Positions 22,831 to 34,800 of a stretch of DNA of 64,000 bases are shown in pieces. The notes beneath the pieces are model-generated. The model was not told the DNA's origin and ran no database searches. It saw only the letters and a list, made by a program, of their open reading frames with translations. Both the position numbers and the translations under genes were made by a program. The DNA is from Candidatus Hartigia pinicola (GTDB taxonomy: Bacteria > Pseudomonadota > Gammaproteobacteria > Enterobacterales > Enterobacteriaceae): NCBI GenBank assembly GCA_020541205.1, contig CP048208.1, positions 868,001-932,000 on the forward strand, given 5' to 3'. The stretch's first letter is position 1, and every line of letters starts with the position of its first letter.

Positions 22831-25203
22831 TCAATTACTAATGTCAGATTATTAATGTAGTAAATACTTAATAGCTTAAGTAAGGTATGTTGATAATACG
22901 TATGTTTGGTTTTAAATGATCATTAATAGTACTATCAATATAGAGATTCAAATTTTTTACTATTATCTTGTCAATTGTCTTCACTTTAATTTTTAATTAC
23001 TTAATAAATAGAATGAAATTTCTTAAAATCTTGTTTTTTGAGTGAATGAGACAACATTATCATTCATATGTTATTAGTAAGTGAATCAAGTGTAATAATC
23101 AATTAAAACACTTAGTAGATAGAATCATTTATGCAGATTTCTGGATAATAACTAGAGATGACTATAAGATAAATTTTAAACTCACTATTATGAGTGAGTA
23201 TATATTAGTTTCATCTTATATTGTTTTTTAAATGTTACTCAGTACATGTGAAATATTGTTATTAATAAAAAGAAGTGTTACTTTTTTAGTAACAGTGTTT
23301 ATTTTTTATGACAATAACTATAATTGTCTTTCATCTGCGGTCTTTTATGTTAAGTGGAGAATTATTTAGGCAAATTTATTGTTCCTATGTTTTAGCATAT
23401 CGAATTATGATAAAATAACATGTATCTAGATATACATGTGATAATTATCAAAAAATCATGACTTTTCTAAATCTATAAATATACTAAGCGTCTTAAAGAT
23501 CCTGAGTATTGTGTTGTGATATTTTATACGCTTATAGTAATGTAAACTATATTTTGTATGATTATACCTGATTACTTTAATTTTGAGAATCATTTTAACT
23601 TTTTTAAAGTTTTTAATCTATTTTTACTATATTTCATTAACAAAATAGTCAGTGTTAATTTTATTCTAGGATATTAGAAAGAGGGTATTTAGTTTCTATT
23701 GTACTAATTTTCACAGTTTTAGGTCGGTTTTTTTTATTCTTTCATTTTTGTTTTTTTGAATTTTTTAGGATTTATTAACTTTTCGTGCAAAATGTATATT
23801 TACTGAAATAACGTTGCTTAGATAAAATCTAATATTGATTTTGAAATGCTATTGTGTCTTACGTTTGTATTTCTGGAGTCTCTATTTAAAGGGAAACGTT
23901 TTTAATAAATCTGTAATGGTATTGATTGTAATGTTTAATATCATTACACCAACTGTATTATTTGTTCTTTTCTTGAATGATGAACTAATAATATAATAAT
24001 AGATACATCGTATAAGTTAATAATAAGAAAGAGAGTTAGTTATGATAGTATTTAGTTGTTAAAGTATAATCATCATAATTAGTACTGACTTTTAAGTCTT
24101 GATAATAGAAAATAAAATTAACATTATTTTGTTATTAATAATATAATTTTAACATGCATTTAAGGTATTTTATTTTTTCTTTCCAGTTTATTATAGTAGA
24201 ATTATAAGTTTATTCGTATTGTAAAAATTTTAATTTTATCATTAGGTTGATTGTAAAATAAAAACTAGCAATTATTAAGTAAGTACATATTAAGAACGTT
24301 TGATATAGTTACCTGAAAGGTGTTAATAGATTTGTAAAGTTTATTCCATTAGTTGAACCAAGGTGAAATCTTGAGTTTTATGTATGAATATAACAGGATA
24401 TTTAATTCATTGTTTAATTTTTGAAGTATAAAATGTAGATAACTGAGTGAATATTCTAGAATAGAATATTGAATATAATAGCTTGACGATATAAAGTCAG
24501 CTATTTTAAAAATTATAAGAAAATTTCTTTTTGGTAACTGAATATTATGAAGCCACATCATGAGTGGAAAAAGTTATTGTCTGTTTTAATATAATTTTAA
24601 TATGCAAATAGTTCGAATAAACTTTCTTGATAGTGAAGTAAAATATAAATTAAATATTCATATTTGTTATTACATATAATTATTTCGTTAAGCAAAAACA
24701 CACTATACTGGAAATAGCTGTATTACTAAGTAATTAAGCTTATGAGATAATTAAGTGTATTTCAAAAACCATTGCTAGTTAACACATGTTCTTCATAGAT
24801 TATGTCTATTAAAATTAATTTTTAAAACAGATGCAGTAGCGAATAAAAATACATATGTATTGACTACTTTTAAGTGTATATATTTTGATTCCGAGTAACA
24901 AAAAATGAAATTTTATTAAATATTTTTTTTACAATACTACTACTGTAGACCTCTCTTATTGCGAGAGAATTATAAAATAATTAGCTTTACAGTAAATTCT
25001 GAATTATCTTTTTAAAAGGGATAAAGTTTTATAAAAAAATTTACAAGATTTCAAAACGTGTTACATCATTTACAATACACCTTGTGTATTAAAAAGTTTT
25101 CTATATCTGAAGTTTTATATTTTTATATGCTTAATAGTATAAGTTAATTAGAAGTATATAATAATTATAATTGTGTATGCATCAAGATTTATAGTACAAG
25201 ATT
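22831..25203. other. 2.4-kb eroded gap
   Basis: No gene is recognised. A short hairpin with a T-rich tail (GTTACT/AGTAAC at 23277-23293, then TTTATTTTTT) may be a fossil terminator. A 70-codon minus-strand frame at 24349-24561 has no family motif and is taken as chance. This gap also joins two blocks (ubiX side and hexR/pykA side) that are not neighbours in E. coli, so an ancestral rearrangement point lies in it. Confidence 0.5.
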
Positions 25204-25260
25204 GAAATATTAGATAAATTGAAAATTATTTGAGAATATTAGACAAACCTTTATCATCGA
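25204..25260 (+). pseudogene. hexR: Possible 3' end of hexR
   Basis: hexR (RpiR-family regulator of zwf/edd) precedes pykA in enterics. The DNA from 25204 reads K-x-D-K-L-K-I-I-stop-E, close to the HexR tail KFRDNLKRVKEALK after a one- or two-base slip; GATAAATTGAAA against GATAACTTGAAA is the core of the match. It ends roughly 140 bases before pykA. The evidence is short and mostly positional. Confidence 0.33.
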
Positions 25261-25401
25261 TGTAAGTTTAAATGTTGAACGAACTCAGTTGTAGTTTTGA
25301 AAATATAAACATAGTAAGTAAACAGTGGAATCAACACAAGTATAGAACAAATTAGTTATATATAATTAATAAAAACTATTTATAGGTTAACGGAGTAATA
25401 A

Positions 25402-26844
25402 ATGATTAAACGACTTAGAAGAACAAAAATTGTTACTACCCTAGGTCCAGCTACTGATCATAATAATAATTTTGAAAAAATTATTAATGCCGGAGCTAAC
25501 GTTATACGCCTTAATTTCTCCCATGGAACTTCAACTGATCACATTATTCGTGCAAAGAAAACGCGTGAAATTGCTGCTCGTTTAGGTCGTCATATTGCAA
25601 TCCTTGCTGACTTACAAGGTCCTAAAATTCGTATATCTACATTTAAAGATGGAATAGTTTTGTTAAATATTGGTGATGAATTTATCCTTGATGCTACTTG
25701 TTCCCAAGGTGACGGTAATCAACAAAAAGTAGGTATTGACTACACAGGTTTACCTGCAGACGTAGTACCTGGTGATATTTTATTGCTTGATGATGGTCGT
25801 ATACAATTAAAAGTTCGTACAGTACAAGGGCTTCAAGTTTTCACTGACGTTATTGTTGGTGGTCAGTTATCAAATAATAAAGGTATCAACAAATTAGGTG
25901 GAGGTTTATCTGCCGAAGCCTTAACAGATAAAGATAAAGAAGATATTATTATAGCAGCTAAAATTGGCGTTGATTATTTAGCTGTTTCTTTTCCTCGTTC
26001 TGGGGAAGATGTAAATTATGCACGTAGTTTAGCACGTCATGCAGGTTGTGAGTGTCAAATTATTGCTAAAGTAGAACGTGCAGAAGCTGTTTCAAGTGAT
26101 GAAGTTATGGACGAAGTTATTCTTGCTTCAGATGTAGTTATGGTTGCACGTGGTGACTTAGGTATTGAAATTGGTGATCCTGAGCTTGTGGCTGTGCAAA
26201 AGAAATTAATTCGTCGTTCTCGCCAGTTAAATCGTGTCGTGATCACTGCAACACAAATGATGGAATCAATGATTGCCACTCCAATGCCAACTCGTGCAGA
26301 AGTTATGGATGTTGCTAATGCAGTTCTTGATGGTACTGACGCAGTGATGCTTTCAGCAGAAACTGCAACAGGTCAGTATCCAGTAGAAACTGTCTCTGCT
26401 ATGGCGCAGGTATGTTTAGGTGCAGAAAAAATGCCAGGTTTACATGTATCTAAACATCGTTTAGATACTGAATTTAATAGTCCCGAAGATGCTATTGCGA
26501 TGTCAACTATGTATGCCGCCAATCATCTTAAGGGAGTAAAAGCGATTGTTGCGATGACAGAATCAGGTCGTACTGCACGTATGATGTCGCGTATTAGCTC
26601 AGGCTTACCTATTTTTGCTATGTCACGTCATGAAAAAACATTGAATCAATCATCTTTGTATCGTGGTGTAACACCAGTATTCTGTAACTTGCATACTGAC
26701 GGTATTGCTGCGGCAAATGAAGCTGTAACTTGTTTGCGTGATAATGAATATTTAATGAGTGGTGATCTTGTTTTAGTCACTCAAGGTGATTTAATGGGTA
26801 CAATTGGTAGTACTAATACCTGTCGTATTTTAGAAGTTGAATAA
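25402..26844 (+). CDS. pykA: Pyruvate kinase II
   Basis: Cytosolic pyruvate kinase converts phosphoenolpyruvate and ADP to pyruvate and ATP. It has 480 residues, the same as E. coli PykA, and aligns from [14 protein letters not shown] to the end [20 protein letters not shown]. Catalytic and metal sites are present: NFSHG near 40, [10 protein letters not shown] near 75, AKVERAEA near 220, [13 protein letters not shown] near 245 and ATQMMESM near 280. Substitution pattern (for example [13 protein letters not shown]) fits the AMP-activated PykA type rather than PykF. CGGAG lies 9 bases before the ATG. It converges on lpxM, with a hairpin between. Confidence 0.97.
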   Translation: MIKRLRRTKIVTTLGPATDHNNNFEKIINAGANVIRLNFSHGTSTDHIIRAKKTREIAARLGRHIAILADLQGPKIRISTFKDGIVLLNIGDEFILDATCSQGDGNQQKVGIDYTGLPADVVPGDILLLDDGRIQLKVRTVQGLQVFTDVIVGGQLSNNKGINKLGGGLSAEALTDKDKEDIIIAAKIGVDYLAVSFPRSGEDVNYARSLARHAGCECQIIAKVERAEAVSSDEVMDEVILASDVVMVARGDLGIEIGDPELVAVQKKLIRRSRQLNRVVITATQMMESMIATPMPTRAEVMDVANAVLDGTDAVMLSAETATGQYPVETVSAMAQVCLGAEKMPGLHVSKHRLDTEFNSPEDAIAMSTMYAANHLKGVKAIVAMTESGRTARMMSRISSGLPIFAMSRHEKTLNQSSLYRGVTPVFCNLHTDGIAAANEAVTCLRDNEYLMSGDLVLVTQGDLMGTIGSTNTCRILEVE

Positions 26845-26864
26845 GTTAGCTTATGACTGATAAT

Positions 26865-26910
26865 AATACACCTTCACTCAATAGTCTTTAGTTTAGGTGT
26901 ATTGTTATTT
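26865..26910 (+). terminator. Intrinsic terminator between pykA and lpxM
   Basis: A 9-bp perfect stem (AATACACCT at 26865-26873, AGGTGTATT at 26895-26903) closes a 21-base loop and is followed by GTTATTT. It starts 20 bases after the pykA stop. Because lpxM ends from the other side, it may serve both genes. The loop is large and the T-run weak. Confidence 0.55.
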
Positions 26911-26943
26911 ATATTAATAAATTATTGAGTTATTGCATTATAA

Positions 26944-27912
26944 TTAACGGTATAAATCATCTCGTAAATAGGGTTCTATGTCATTTACTTTCCTCGTTTT
27001 TAGTAACTTAAGTATCCAGGTATATTGTTCAGGATAAGGGGCTACAAGGTGTTCAAGTTCTTCATTCATTCTTCGTGCAATATACTCATCATCTCTTCCA
27101 GCAATATCATCCATTGGTTCACGAATATAGATATGTAATTGATGATTATAGTGATCATAAACTGGGAATAATGGTACGATTTTTGCTTTACAAATTTTCA
27201 TTAGTCGTCCGACTGCTGGAAGAGTGGCCTTGTAGGTTGCAAAAAAATCAACAAATTTACTTTTCTCCTCGCCATAATCTTGGTCAGGGAGATAAAACCC
27301 CCAATATCCTTGTCGTATTGAATCGATAAATGGTTTGATTCCAGCTTTTCGAGAGTGTAAACGTCCGCCAAAATGGTAACGTGCTTTGTTCCATAAAAAA
27401 TCTACCACAGGATTTTTTTGATGGTGAAACATCGCTGTTATATTTTGTCCTTTCGCTGAAAGGAGCATTGCAGAAGCATCAATAGCCCAGCCATGTGGCA
27501 CCATGAAAATAACATTATTACCTTGTCGCTTTAAACGGTTAATTACCGTTTCATTATGCCACAGTGTTCTTGATAAGGTTTTTTCTACATCAAATAAACA
27601 TAATTCAGCTAACATCATGAATGATTGCGGAGCTGTTCCGAACATTTTATCAATGAGCTGATCTCTTTTGTATTCCGTTAAGTGAGGAAAACAATACAAA
27701 AGATTTATTTTTGCACGGCGTCTAGCATTTTTAGCTAACTTTCCTATCCATTTACCAATTTTAGCAAGGATAGGATCTCTTATGTGTACAGGAATATAAG
27801 CTAAAGTAGCAAATACACCGGCTCCTATCCATACACCCCAATATCTTGGATGTAAATAAGATTTATGAAAGGTAGGTATGTAGCCCAATTTACTATCTGT
27901 ATCTTTATACAT
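26944..27912 (-). CDS. lpxM: Lipid A myristoyl acyltransferase LpxM
   Basis: LpxM (MsbB) adds the second secondary acyl chain, myristate, to lauroyl-Kdo2-lipid IVA at the inner membrane, giving hexa-acyl lipid A. It has 322 residues (E. coli 323). It has the KSYLHPRYWGVWIGAG anchor start, the catalytic HX4D motif HGWAID near residue 145, MFHHQKNPVVDFLWN, GGRLHSRKAGIKPFI, GYWGFYLPDQDYG, DFFATYKATLPAVGRLMK and EQYTWILKLLKTRK. AGGT lies 8 bases upstream of the ATG. Its ancestral upstream neighbour mepM is a relic, so it must now use its own promoter or a read-through transcript from znuA. Confidence 0.95.
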   Translation of the reverse strand: MYKDTDSKLGYIPTFHKSYLHPRYWGVWIGAGVFATLAYIPVHIRDPILAKIGKWIGKLAKNARRRAKINLLYCFPHLTEYKRDQLIDKMFGTAPQSFMMLAELCLFDVEKTLSRTLWHNETVINRLKRQGNNVIFMVPHGWAIDASAMLLSAKGQNITAMFHHQKNPVVDFLWNKARYHFGGRLHSRKAGIKPFIDSIRQGYWGFYLPDQDYGEEKSKFVDFFATYKATLPAVGRLMKICKAKIVPLFPVYDHYNHQLHIYIREPMDDIAGRDDEYIARRMNEELEHLVAPYPEQYTWILKLLKTRKVNDIEPYLRDDLYR

Positions 27913-29066
27913 AGCATACCTAAAAGAATAATCACCACTATTTTATAGCTAAAAAAATCATAAAAAATTTTTACTAAGCAAGTTATTAGATGACAATTAC
28001 TTACTAGTCATGGATAGGTTGTTATATCTTGATCTGAGATTATACCTTTTTGATTATCAATAAATAATTTTATATTCTTCACTGATTAAATTTCTAAAAA
28101 TAACTTATTTTTAATAAATTAGTAGTTTTCTTAGTTATTTAGAGTGTAAAAGTAAAAACTTAGACTCATCAAAAGTAAAATATTTTGTAAAAAAGAATAA
28201 TGTAAATACTTTATTTTATTTTTAAACTAGTTGAAATAGTAATACGGTTACTACTGCATTGTTATATTTAGAAATAATGACTTCACTATTATTAATCTTT
28301 CTTACAGATACAACTAATTTACTTATTAGGTTATAAAATTAAAACTGTGTGTAATTTTATATATTTTATATAATATTTTTTACAAAACAACAAGTTATGA
28401 TACATAAAATTTTTTATTATTGAAAATTATAAAAACTCAGATTTAAACAATGACTTTCTACATTATATAAAACACAAATATTTTACTCGAAATGTCTAGA
28501 AATTGTTCTTATTTTTATGAAAACTTGTACTAACAATCTAGTTTTATTCACTAAGCTATTAACTATTTAACAATTAGCTTAAAAAATAAATTTAAAATCT
28601 TTTGAATTTACAAAATTATTTTGTTATTGACTATAGTATAAACATTTTACGTTTTTCGCTATATTTTGAGGCTTTCTTAAAATATACTTTGCGCGAATCT
28701 TTCATTAATAATCTTTTATTAAAACACTATGATTCCATTTACTAGATTTACTATCTTAAGTTTTTTTAATTTTTTTATATTTCTAACGTAAGTGTAGGTA
28801 CATGTTTTATGCCAAAAATTTTACGTTAGTGCTTATAATGTATTATTATTTTTGAGAGTCTAATTAGTATTACATTAATCTTGAAATGATGTGAAAATCA
28901 TTATAAAACTGAGTTTTAACACTAGATGGGTTGTTCTACGACTAAAAATATATCGATCTGAGATTAAAATATCATTTGATATTTTTCAGAAAAAGTATTT
29001 TAAAAATATTTATTAACTACATAACTACTGCTATTTTACACAAATCTTATTTATTGAATTAATGAC
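27913..29066 (-). other. Eroded gap, mostly former mepM
   Basis: The distance between lpxM and znuA still equals one mepM gene (about 1.3 kb). Only its 5' part (next entry) is readable. No other gene is seen. Confidence 0.5.
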
Positions 29067-29243
29067 AATATATCAGAGATGGGAAGAATTTTTTTAATAA
29101 AAATTATTAGTGTTAAAATTGGTCGTAATAAACAGATTACTGGTCGAGAGATGATTATAAGCAATATTAGTGATTACTATTATTTTCAATACTACTTTAG
29201 AAGGATTGAAAATTACTGTGAATTTATTTAAGTTTTTTAACTG
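29067..29243 (-). pseudogene. mepM: Decayed mepM (DD-endopeptidase)
   Basis: mepM sits between lpxM and znuA, same strand, in enterics. A stop-free stretch begins about 28 bases after the znuA stop and reads FNPSKVVLKIIVITNIAY (E. coli FNNLPRPHRVMLGSLTVLTLAVA), then YNH and ITTNFNTNNF (E. coli VYH, KTIELEQNEI). A frame slip then gives KKILPISDIL (E. coli RSLLPEASEPI). The LytM/M23 catalytic domain is not readable. MepM cuts peptidoglycan crosslinks so the wall can expand; its job must be covered by another endopeptidase. Confidence 0.6.
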
Positions 29244-29270
29244 TTTATTATGTTATAGAATTTTTGTTTT

Positions 29271-30224
29271 TTAATTTAGGCAAGTCGCATATTGTTGTGA
29301 AAGTTGAGTTAAAAATTGCATATAGCTTTCTGGTCCTATTTTGATTTTGTTACCAAGCGGGTCAAGAGTACCCATGATAGTTCCTGTATTTTTTATTATA
29401 GTTTTTATAATAGTAGGGCTAAATTGTGGTTCAGAAAAAACACATTTTGTTTTATTTTTTATTAGTTGAGTTCGTATTCTATGCAATTTCTTTGCACCAA
29501 ATTGCAATCCTGGGTTTATTGTAAAATACCCCAATGGAGCTAATTGATAGTATTTTTCAAAGTAACCATAAGCATCGTGAAAAACAAAATATTTTTTTTT
29601 CTTAGTTAGTTTTAATATTTTAATAATATTTTTATTAGTTTTTGCTATATTTCGATTGAACTTACGAAGGTTTATGTCTAATATTTCTTTTTGATTAGCA
29701 TATAGAACGATTAAACGATTATGAATAGCTAAAGCAGCTTGTTTTGCTATTTCTGGTGACATCCAGATATGCATGTTATATTTACCATGATTATGTTTGT
29801 GATGTTTGTTAATAGTTGAATGAATGTAGTCATAATTATGTTCACCAGTCTTATTACTTACTATTAATAATGATTGAATATTTGATTGTTCAGATAATAC
29901 TAGCTGTTTGTTCTGTGATAATGTTTTAAGTGGTTTATTTAAAAATATTTCCATATCATGGCTAATCCAAACAAATAAATCAGCTTGTTGAATTTTTTTT
30001 AAATCTGACGGTTTCAGTGCATAATCATGCGGTGATGAACCATTAGGTACTAGAACTTGGGTATCGGTTACACCATCTGCAATGCCTGATATAATAAAAG
30101 CAAGTGGTCGGATAGATGCAACAACATCGGCTTTTACGGTTGTTATAAAAGTTATACTAATAATTAATGTAGTAACTGCCCATAAGATATGGTGATAAGC
30201 ATTAAATGTAAGTTTATGTATCAT
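29271..30224 (-). CDS. znuA: Zinc ABC transporter periplasmic binding protein
   Basis: ZnuA captures periplasmic zinc for ZnuB/ZnuC. The ATG at 30224 gives 317 residues (E. coli 310), has GGAG 9 bases upstream and starts with a good signal peptide (hydrophobic core near 12-32, cleavage near VKA-DVV); a start 27 codons upstream in frame is less likely. The zinc histidines are visible in SPHDYALKPSD, MHIWMSPE and VFHDAYGYF. A short His-rich loop (HHKHNHGKYN) remains, and the two cysteines of the C-terminal disulfide are present (TKCVFSEPQF, YATCLN). It is divergent from znuC, sharing a 71-base regulatory region. Confidence 0.95.
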   Translation of the reverse strand: MIHKLTFNAYHHILWAVTTLIISITFITTVKADVVASIRPLAFIISGIADGVTDTQVLVPNGSSPHDYALKPSDLKKIQQADLFVWISHDMEIFLNKPLKTLSQNKQLVLSEQSNIQSLLIVSNKTGEHNYDYIHSTINKHHKHNHGKYNMHIWMSPEIAKQAALAIHNRLIVLYANQKEILDINLRKFNRNIAKTNKNIIKILKLTKKKKYFVFHDAYGYFEKYYQLAPLGYFTINPGLQFGAKKLHRIRTQLIKNKTKCVFSEPQFSPTIIKTIIKNTGTIMGTLDPLGNKIKIGPESYMQFLTQLSQQYATCLN

Positions 30225-30252
30225 TATTGTATTTCTCCGTAATTGTAATCTT

Positions 30253-30270
30253 GTGATGCTATAACATAAT
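30253..30270. promoter_or_regulatory. Probable Zur operator
   Basis: The 71-base znuA/znuC intergenic region contains GTGATGCTATAACATAAT. The E. coli znu Zur site has GTGAT then two bases then TATAACAT, the same layout. Zur with zinc should repress both znuA and znuC. It is a rare regulatory site still recognisable in this genome and implies that a zur gene survives elsewhere. Confidence 0.65.
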
Positions 30271-30295
30271 AAAAATTCTGCGAAATATTTTTCAC

Positions 30296-31012
30296 ATGCA
30301 ACCATTACTAAATTTAAATAAAGTATCTGTCACATTTGGTGGCAGATTTGTTCTTGAGAATATTACTTTTACTTTAAATAAAAGTGATATCTTAACTGTG
30401 TTAGGGCCTAATGGTGCTGGAAAATCTACAATTGTTCGTGTGGTTCTCGGTTTTTTAGTACCTAGTTCAGGAACTATTCAACGTGCATTACGACTCTCTA
30501 TTGGTTATGTACCACAAAAACTAAATTTAGATACTACACTGCCTTTAACGGTTAAACGATTTTTGATGCTGAAGCCAAATGTCTGTTCAGAGCAATTATT
30601 ACCTGCGCTCGATCGAGTTAAAGCCACTCATTTACTTTTACAGCCTATGCGAAAGTTATCAGGTGGAGAAATACAATATATATTGCTTGCACGTGCACTA
30701 CTTGCTAAGCCTGATCTTCTTGTATTGGATGAACCTGCGCAGGGTGTTGATATTACAGGTCAGGTAGCACTGTATGATCTTATTAATCAGCTACGTTCTG
30801 AACTTGGGTGCGCGGTTTTAATGGTTTCTCATGACCTCCATTTAGTAATGGCAAAAACAGACAAAGTGCTATGTATTAATGGTCATGTTTGTTGTTCAGG
30901 AACACCGGAAGCGGTGTCTAATCATCCTGAATTTGTTGCGATGTTTAATTACCGAGGTGTATCGCAACTAAGTGTGTACCGTCATGATCATAATCATCAA
31001 CATGGTTTATAA
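30296..31012 (+). CDS. znuC: Zinc ABC transporter ATP-binding protein
   Basis: ZnuC is the cytoplasmic ATPase of the ZnuABC importer. It has 238 residues (E. coli 251; the shortfall is at the C-terminus). Walker A is GPNGAGKST near 38, the Q-loop YVPQK near 72, the signature LSGGE near 120, Walker [13 protein letters not shown] near 143 and the switch His in [11 protein letters not shown]. The signature reads [16 protein letters not shown] where E. coli has LSGGETQRVLLARALL. The family's His-rich tail remains ([10 protein letters not shown]). No strong ribosome binding site precedes the ATG. znuB follows after 43 bases. Confidence 0.95.
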   Translation: MQPLLNLNKVSVTFGGRFVLENITFTLNKSDILTVLGPNGAGKSTIVRVVLGFLVPSSGTIQRALRLSIGYVPQKLNLDTTLPLTVKRFLMLKPNVCSEQLLPALDRVKATHLLLQPMRKLSGGEIQYILLARALLAKPDLLVLDEPAQGVDITGQVALYDLINQLRSELGCAVLMVSHDLHLVMAKTDKVLCINGHVCCSGTPEAVSNHPEFVAMFNYRGVSQLSVYRHDHNHQHGL

Positions 31013-31055
31013 AGTAATATTGTGATAATGTATACAAATATTAAGGAATATAACC

Positions 31056-31841
31056 ATGATTGAGCTACTACTTCCCGGTTGGATAGCGGGCATGTTATTA
31101 GCTATTGTTGCAGGTCCTCTGGGATCATTTATTGTTTGGCGTCGGATGTCTTACTTTGGTGATACTCTTGCTCATTCTTCACTGTTAGGGGTAACATTTG
31201 GTTTATTACTGAATATTAATCCTTTCTATACCGTGATTACAACAACACTATTGTTAGCTTTTATTTTAGTCTGGTTAGAGTGGCAATCTCAACTATCTAT
31301 TGATACTTTATTAGGTATTGTAGCACACGCGTCATTATCATTAGGTTTGGTTGTTCTTAGTCTTATAGATAACTTACGTTTTGAGCTTATAAGCTATCTT
31401 TTCGGTGATCTTCTCTCAGTTACTTATGATGATACTATTGCGATTTTAATTTGTGTAGCTCTCGTATGTATTTTATTAGTATGGCGCTGGAAAGCATTTC
31501 TTTCAATGACAGTTTGTCAAGAACTAGCATTTGTTGATAATTTCAATATTCAACGTGTGCACTTATTATTGATGTTGTTAACAGCATTAACTATTGGTAT
31601 TTCGATGAAGTTTTTTGGTGCACTTATCATTACATCATTATTGATTATTCCATCTGCTACCGCTCGAAGATTTTCTAAAACGCCAGAACAAATGGCGTTT
31701 ATAGGAATTGCGATTGGTATGTTATCTATTACGGGTGGATTAATATTCTCTGCATTTTATGATACACCATCAGGTCCATCTGTCGTATTAGTATCGGCAA
31801 TATTTTTTATATTTAGTTTATTTATAAAAGGAAAAATTTAA
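31056..31841 (+). CDS. znuB: Zinc ABC transporter permease
   Basis: ZnuB forms the inner-membrane channel of the ZnuABC importer. It is 261 residues long, the same as E. coli. It opens [41 protein letters not shown], the family's first coupling region, and has seven to eight hydrophobic segments. The C-terminal [19 protein letters not shown] and [10 protein letters not shown] motifs are intact. AAGGA lies 8 bases before the ATG. It is the second gene of the Zur-controlled znuCB operon. No clear terminator follows. Confidence 0.95.
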   Translation: MIELLLPGWIAGMLLAIVAGPLGSFIVWRRMSYFGDTLAHSSLLGVTFGLLLNINPFYTVITTTLLLAFILVWLEWQSQLSIDTLLGIVAHASLSLGLVVLSLIDNLRFELISYLFGDLLSVTYDDTIAILICVALVCILLVWRWKAFLSMTVCQELAFVDNFNIQRVHLLLMLLTALTIGISMKFFGALIITSLLIIPSATARRFSKTPEQMAFIGIAIGMLSITGGLIFSAFYDTPSGPSVVLVSAIFFIFSLFIKGKI

Positions 31842-34800
31842 ACCAATCAAAAATTTAATTGTTGTTTATGTTTGTTCTATATTTTATTTAATGAAGGAAA
31901 ATGATATTATTGAAGATAACTTTCCAAAAATTATAATTCAATTACATCTAATCAGCCTAATTGAGGTGTGTTATTATCTAAGTGAGATTACTGTAATTTA
32001 ATATCTTTAATGATTTACAATATGTGTCAGCATGCAGTTAAATGTCTTATAAAAATATTTTATGCATATAAAAGCTAGATAATTTGGATAAATGCTTTGT
32101 AAAATAATGTGATTTTGATATATATCACAGTTATTCTCCATGTCACCTAGAAAGTGAATGAAACTATCTAAATTACATGCATCAGTGCTGACTTTAAATA
32201 GGTAAGTGTAATTAATAATATACTATCTATAGCATAACAGTATATAAATTATTAATTAATATATTAGAATATTACTTAATTTATCAATAATTTACAATAT
32301 ATAAAATGAGAATCCGACAAGATAGATAAGTATATAATAATTCTTGATTTATTGCACACTCTTCCACTAGAAATTTTTCATTCTTTTGTGAAATTTTTTA
32401 TACCTGTATTTTAATTTATATTTCAATTAACAATTATCTAAAGTTAATATAACAACGCTCATGGTAATTTAATAGATTTTAAGTATTTTATTTTTATCTA
32501 ATGTTTAATTATATCAATAATAAAGTTATTTTAACTGAGCTATTTATGGTAATAAGATGAATTCTTCATTACCTTAAAAATATTATCATTTGAACAAAAT
32601 AAACACCTAAATTTATATTGTATAATATACGTTAAAGCTTTATGAATATTATTGATATTTAAATTTCTGGCGAAATAATACGTATAATCTTAGTAAATCC
32701 AATAACATTTTAATATTCTTGAATATTAATAAATACATATAAAGTAACAGGAATAAAATTTTTAAGTAAATTTTAATAATAACTATATATTAATTAATAT
32801 AGTTTTTATAGACATGTATTAACATACATTTCTATGCTTTTAGAATTTGCTATTAAAACATTTTATGTTTTTATTTTTTTAGAAATTTACTAATCAGGGT
32901 TTTTTTGTTATTTTTTATTTAAGATTATATTATAGATGTGTATCATGTTAACATTTAATATCTTTAACTTTTAAAATTTATCCTGCAATTATTGAATGAA
33001 TACTTCGCAACTTTGATCTAATCAGTTTATTTTTTATTATGTGATATACTGTGAGATCAGATTACATAAAGTTTTCCTAAAAATAAAATTTTTACATATG
33101 ATAGATTATTTACATCTTAGAACTAAAAATTCTATACAATCTCGAAATAGTTATTAAAATAAGCAGTGAATAAACTAGATGAGGTTGTTTCATATTAGTA
33201 TAAAAACGGGAAGCCAATAATAATAAAAATTGCAGGATGTATTTATTAATAATATTTTTTAATAAGTATTTTTTATTTTTAAATTGATTATCTTTTCTAT
33301 TATAGATGATAGGTAGTAAATTTCTTGAGTAGATAATAAAGCATGAGATTTGCACTGTCTACACATTACTGATAAATCACATTATATTTTGATATCATTT
33401 TCTAAAGTACCATATAATGTTAAATTAAATTACTTGATAACTATATCTATAAGTATAGTTTTTAATTCTAATTCTGATGGACTAAAAATATCACAGATCA
33501 TGAATTATATTTCTAGGTAATGTAGTGGTTTAAATAAAATTTTTATTTGTTCTTTAAATTATGAGCAGGCTAAGATAGACTGCATCTAAAATTGTATGGA
33601 TATTATAGTTAATCTTTTTTGTCATACGTTTTTTAGCAGAACGTAAACAATCAGATTCACTTATCGTTTTTATTTTCTGACGCATCGTGTTGCGCGTAAA
33701 GTATCATGAATTTAGTGTTTCGTAATTGTTATCTGGGTTAATAATATTACTAGCTATATTTTAAATTGTATTGTATAATATAATTTTAACCTTTAAACAA
33801 TTTATATTTATATGGTCAAGGTTTTGAATGTTGATAATACAAAAAGTGTACTAATAAAATAATTTTTAATTTTATAAATATTATATGAAAAGAATAGTTA
33901 GTATTATTAGCTTTATAGATAATAATATCATGATGCGATTACTAGTCTGAGGACTAGTACAGTTTATTGTAATGATTTGTTACATTAGTTCTTGTTTTTA
34001 TTTTTATCGAAGCTATAGAATTATATAATATATATATTTAGTCATTTGTGTTATACGGTTATTACAATATGATGCTAAGCTTTGTCAATTTTATGAATCA
34101 CTTTATTTATAAAATACTTAATATATATTTAGTCTTTTTTGATCTTTAATAAAGATACAGTGTATTTATGATATATTACTAAAAATATATTTTAGTTGAA
34201 ATAATGCACGGTGATGACGATAATCAAGAAATTTTGTACATTGTATTTTACATTGGTTAAAAGATTTAGAATAAATTTAACTATAATACTGAATATGTCT
34301 TTTTTAGAATTTGTTTCTAGAAAAGTTTATTTTATTTTTAGTCTTAAAGACTTAAATGAAATTGCATTTTAATTTATTCTAGTTAAATCGTGGCAGAACA
34401 TGATTGACTAAGTTTAATTCTTGAATTTGTCTTATTTTTATAAAGATTATTTTTAATAAACAAAGTCTCTATCTATTGTTAAGTAATAATTACTAACGCT
34501 GATAATTTAGATAAACACTTCTCAGATATCTGAATAAAATAATCAATTTAAGAATTCATACATTTGTTTTCAATATACAGAGATTGTTAATTCTAACAGT
34601 AGAGAACATCATAAATTATCACTTTATAATCGTGTCAATATTAAAATAATTGCTATATAAAATTTTTTTATTTCTTTAAGATTACCTATTATAATATTTG
34701 AATATATTAATTATAATACGATATATCAGATATTATTATAATTTTTTAAAATTTTAATTAATTACTGAGTGAATTTTAAAATTTCAGCTAAAAAATTAAA

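Noticed and set aside
24349-24561. 70-codon minus-strand open frame
   Set aside because: No motif and no synteny support; chance length.
31930-31990. Minus-strand NTPQLG resembling the RuvB tail (RTPRGR)
   Set aside because: Too far from the better ruvB fragment at 33.6-33.7 kb, and only two or three residues match.
33110-33355. 81-codon minus-strand open frame in the ruv gap
   Set aside because: Does not resemble RuvA, RuvB or RuvC; chance length.
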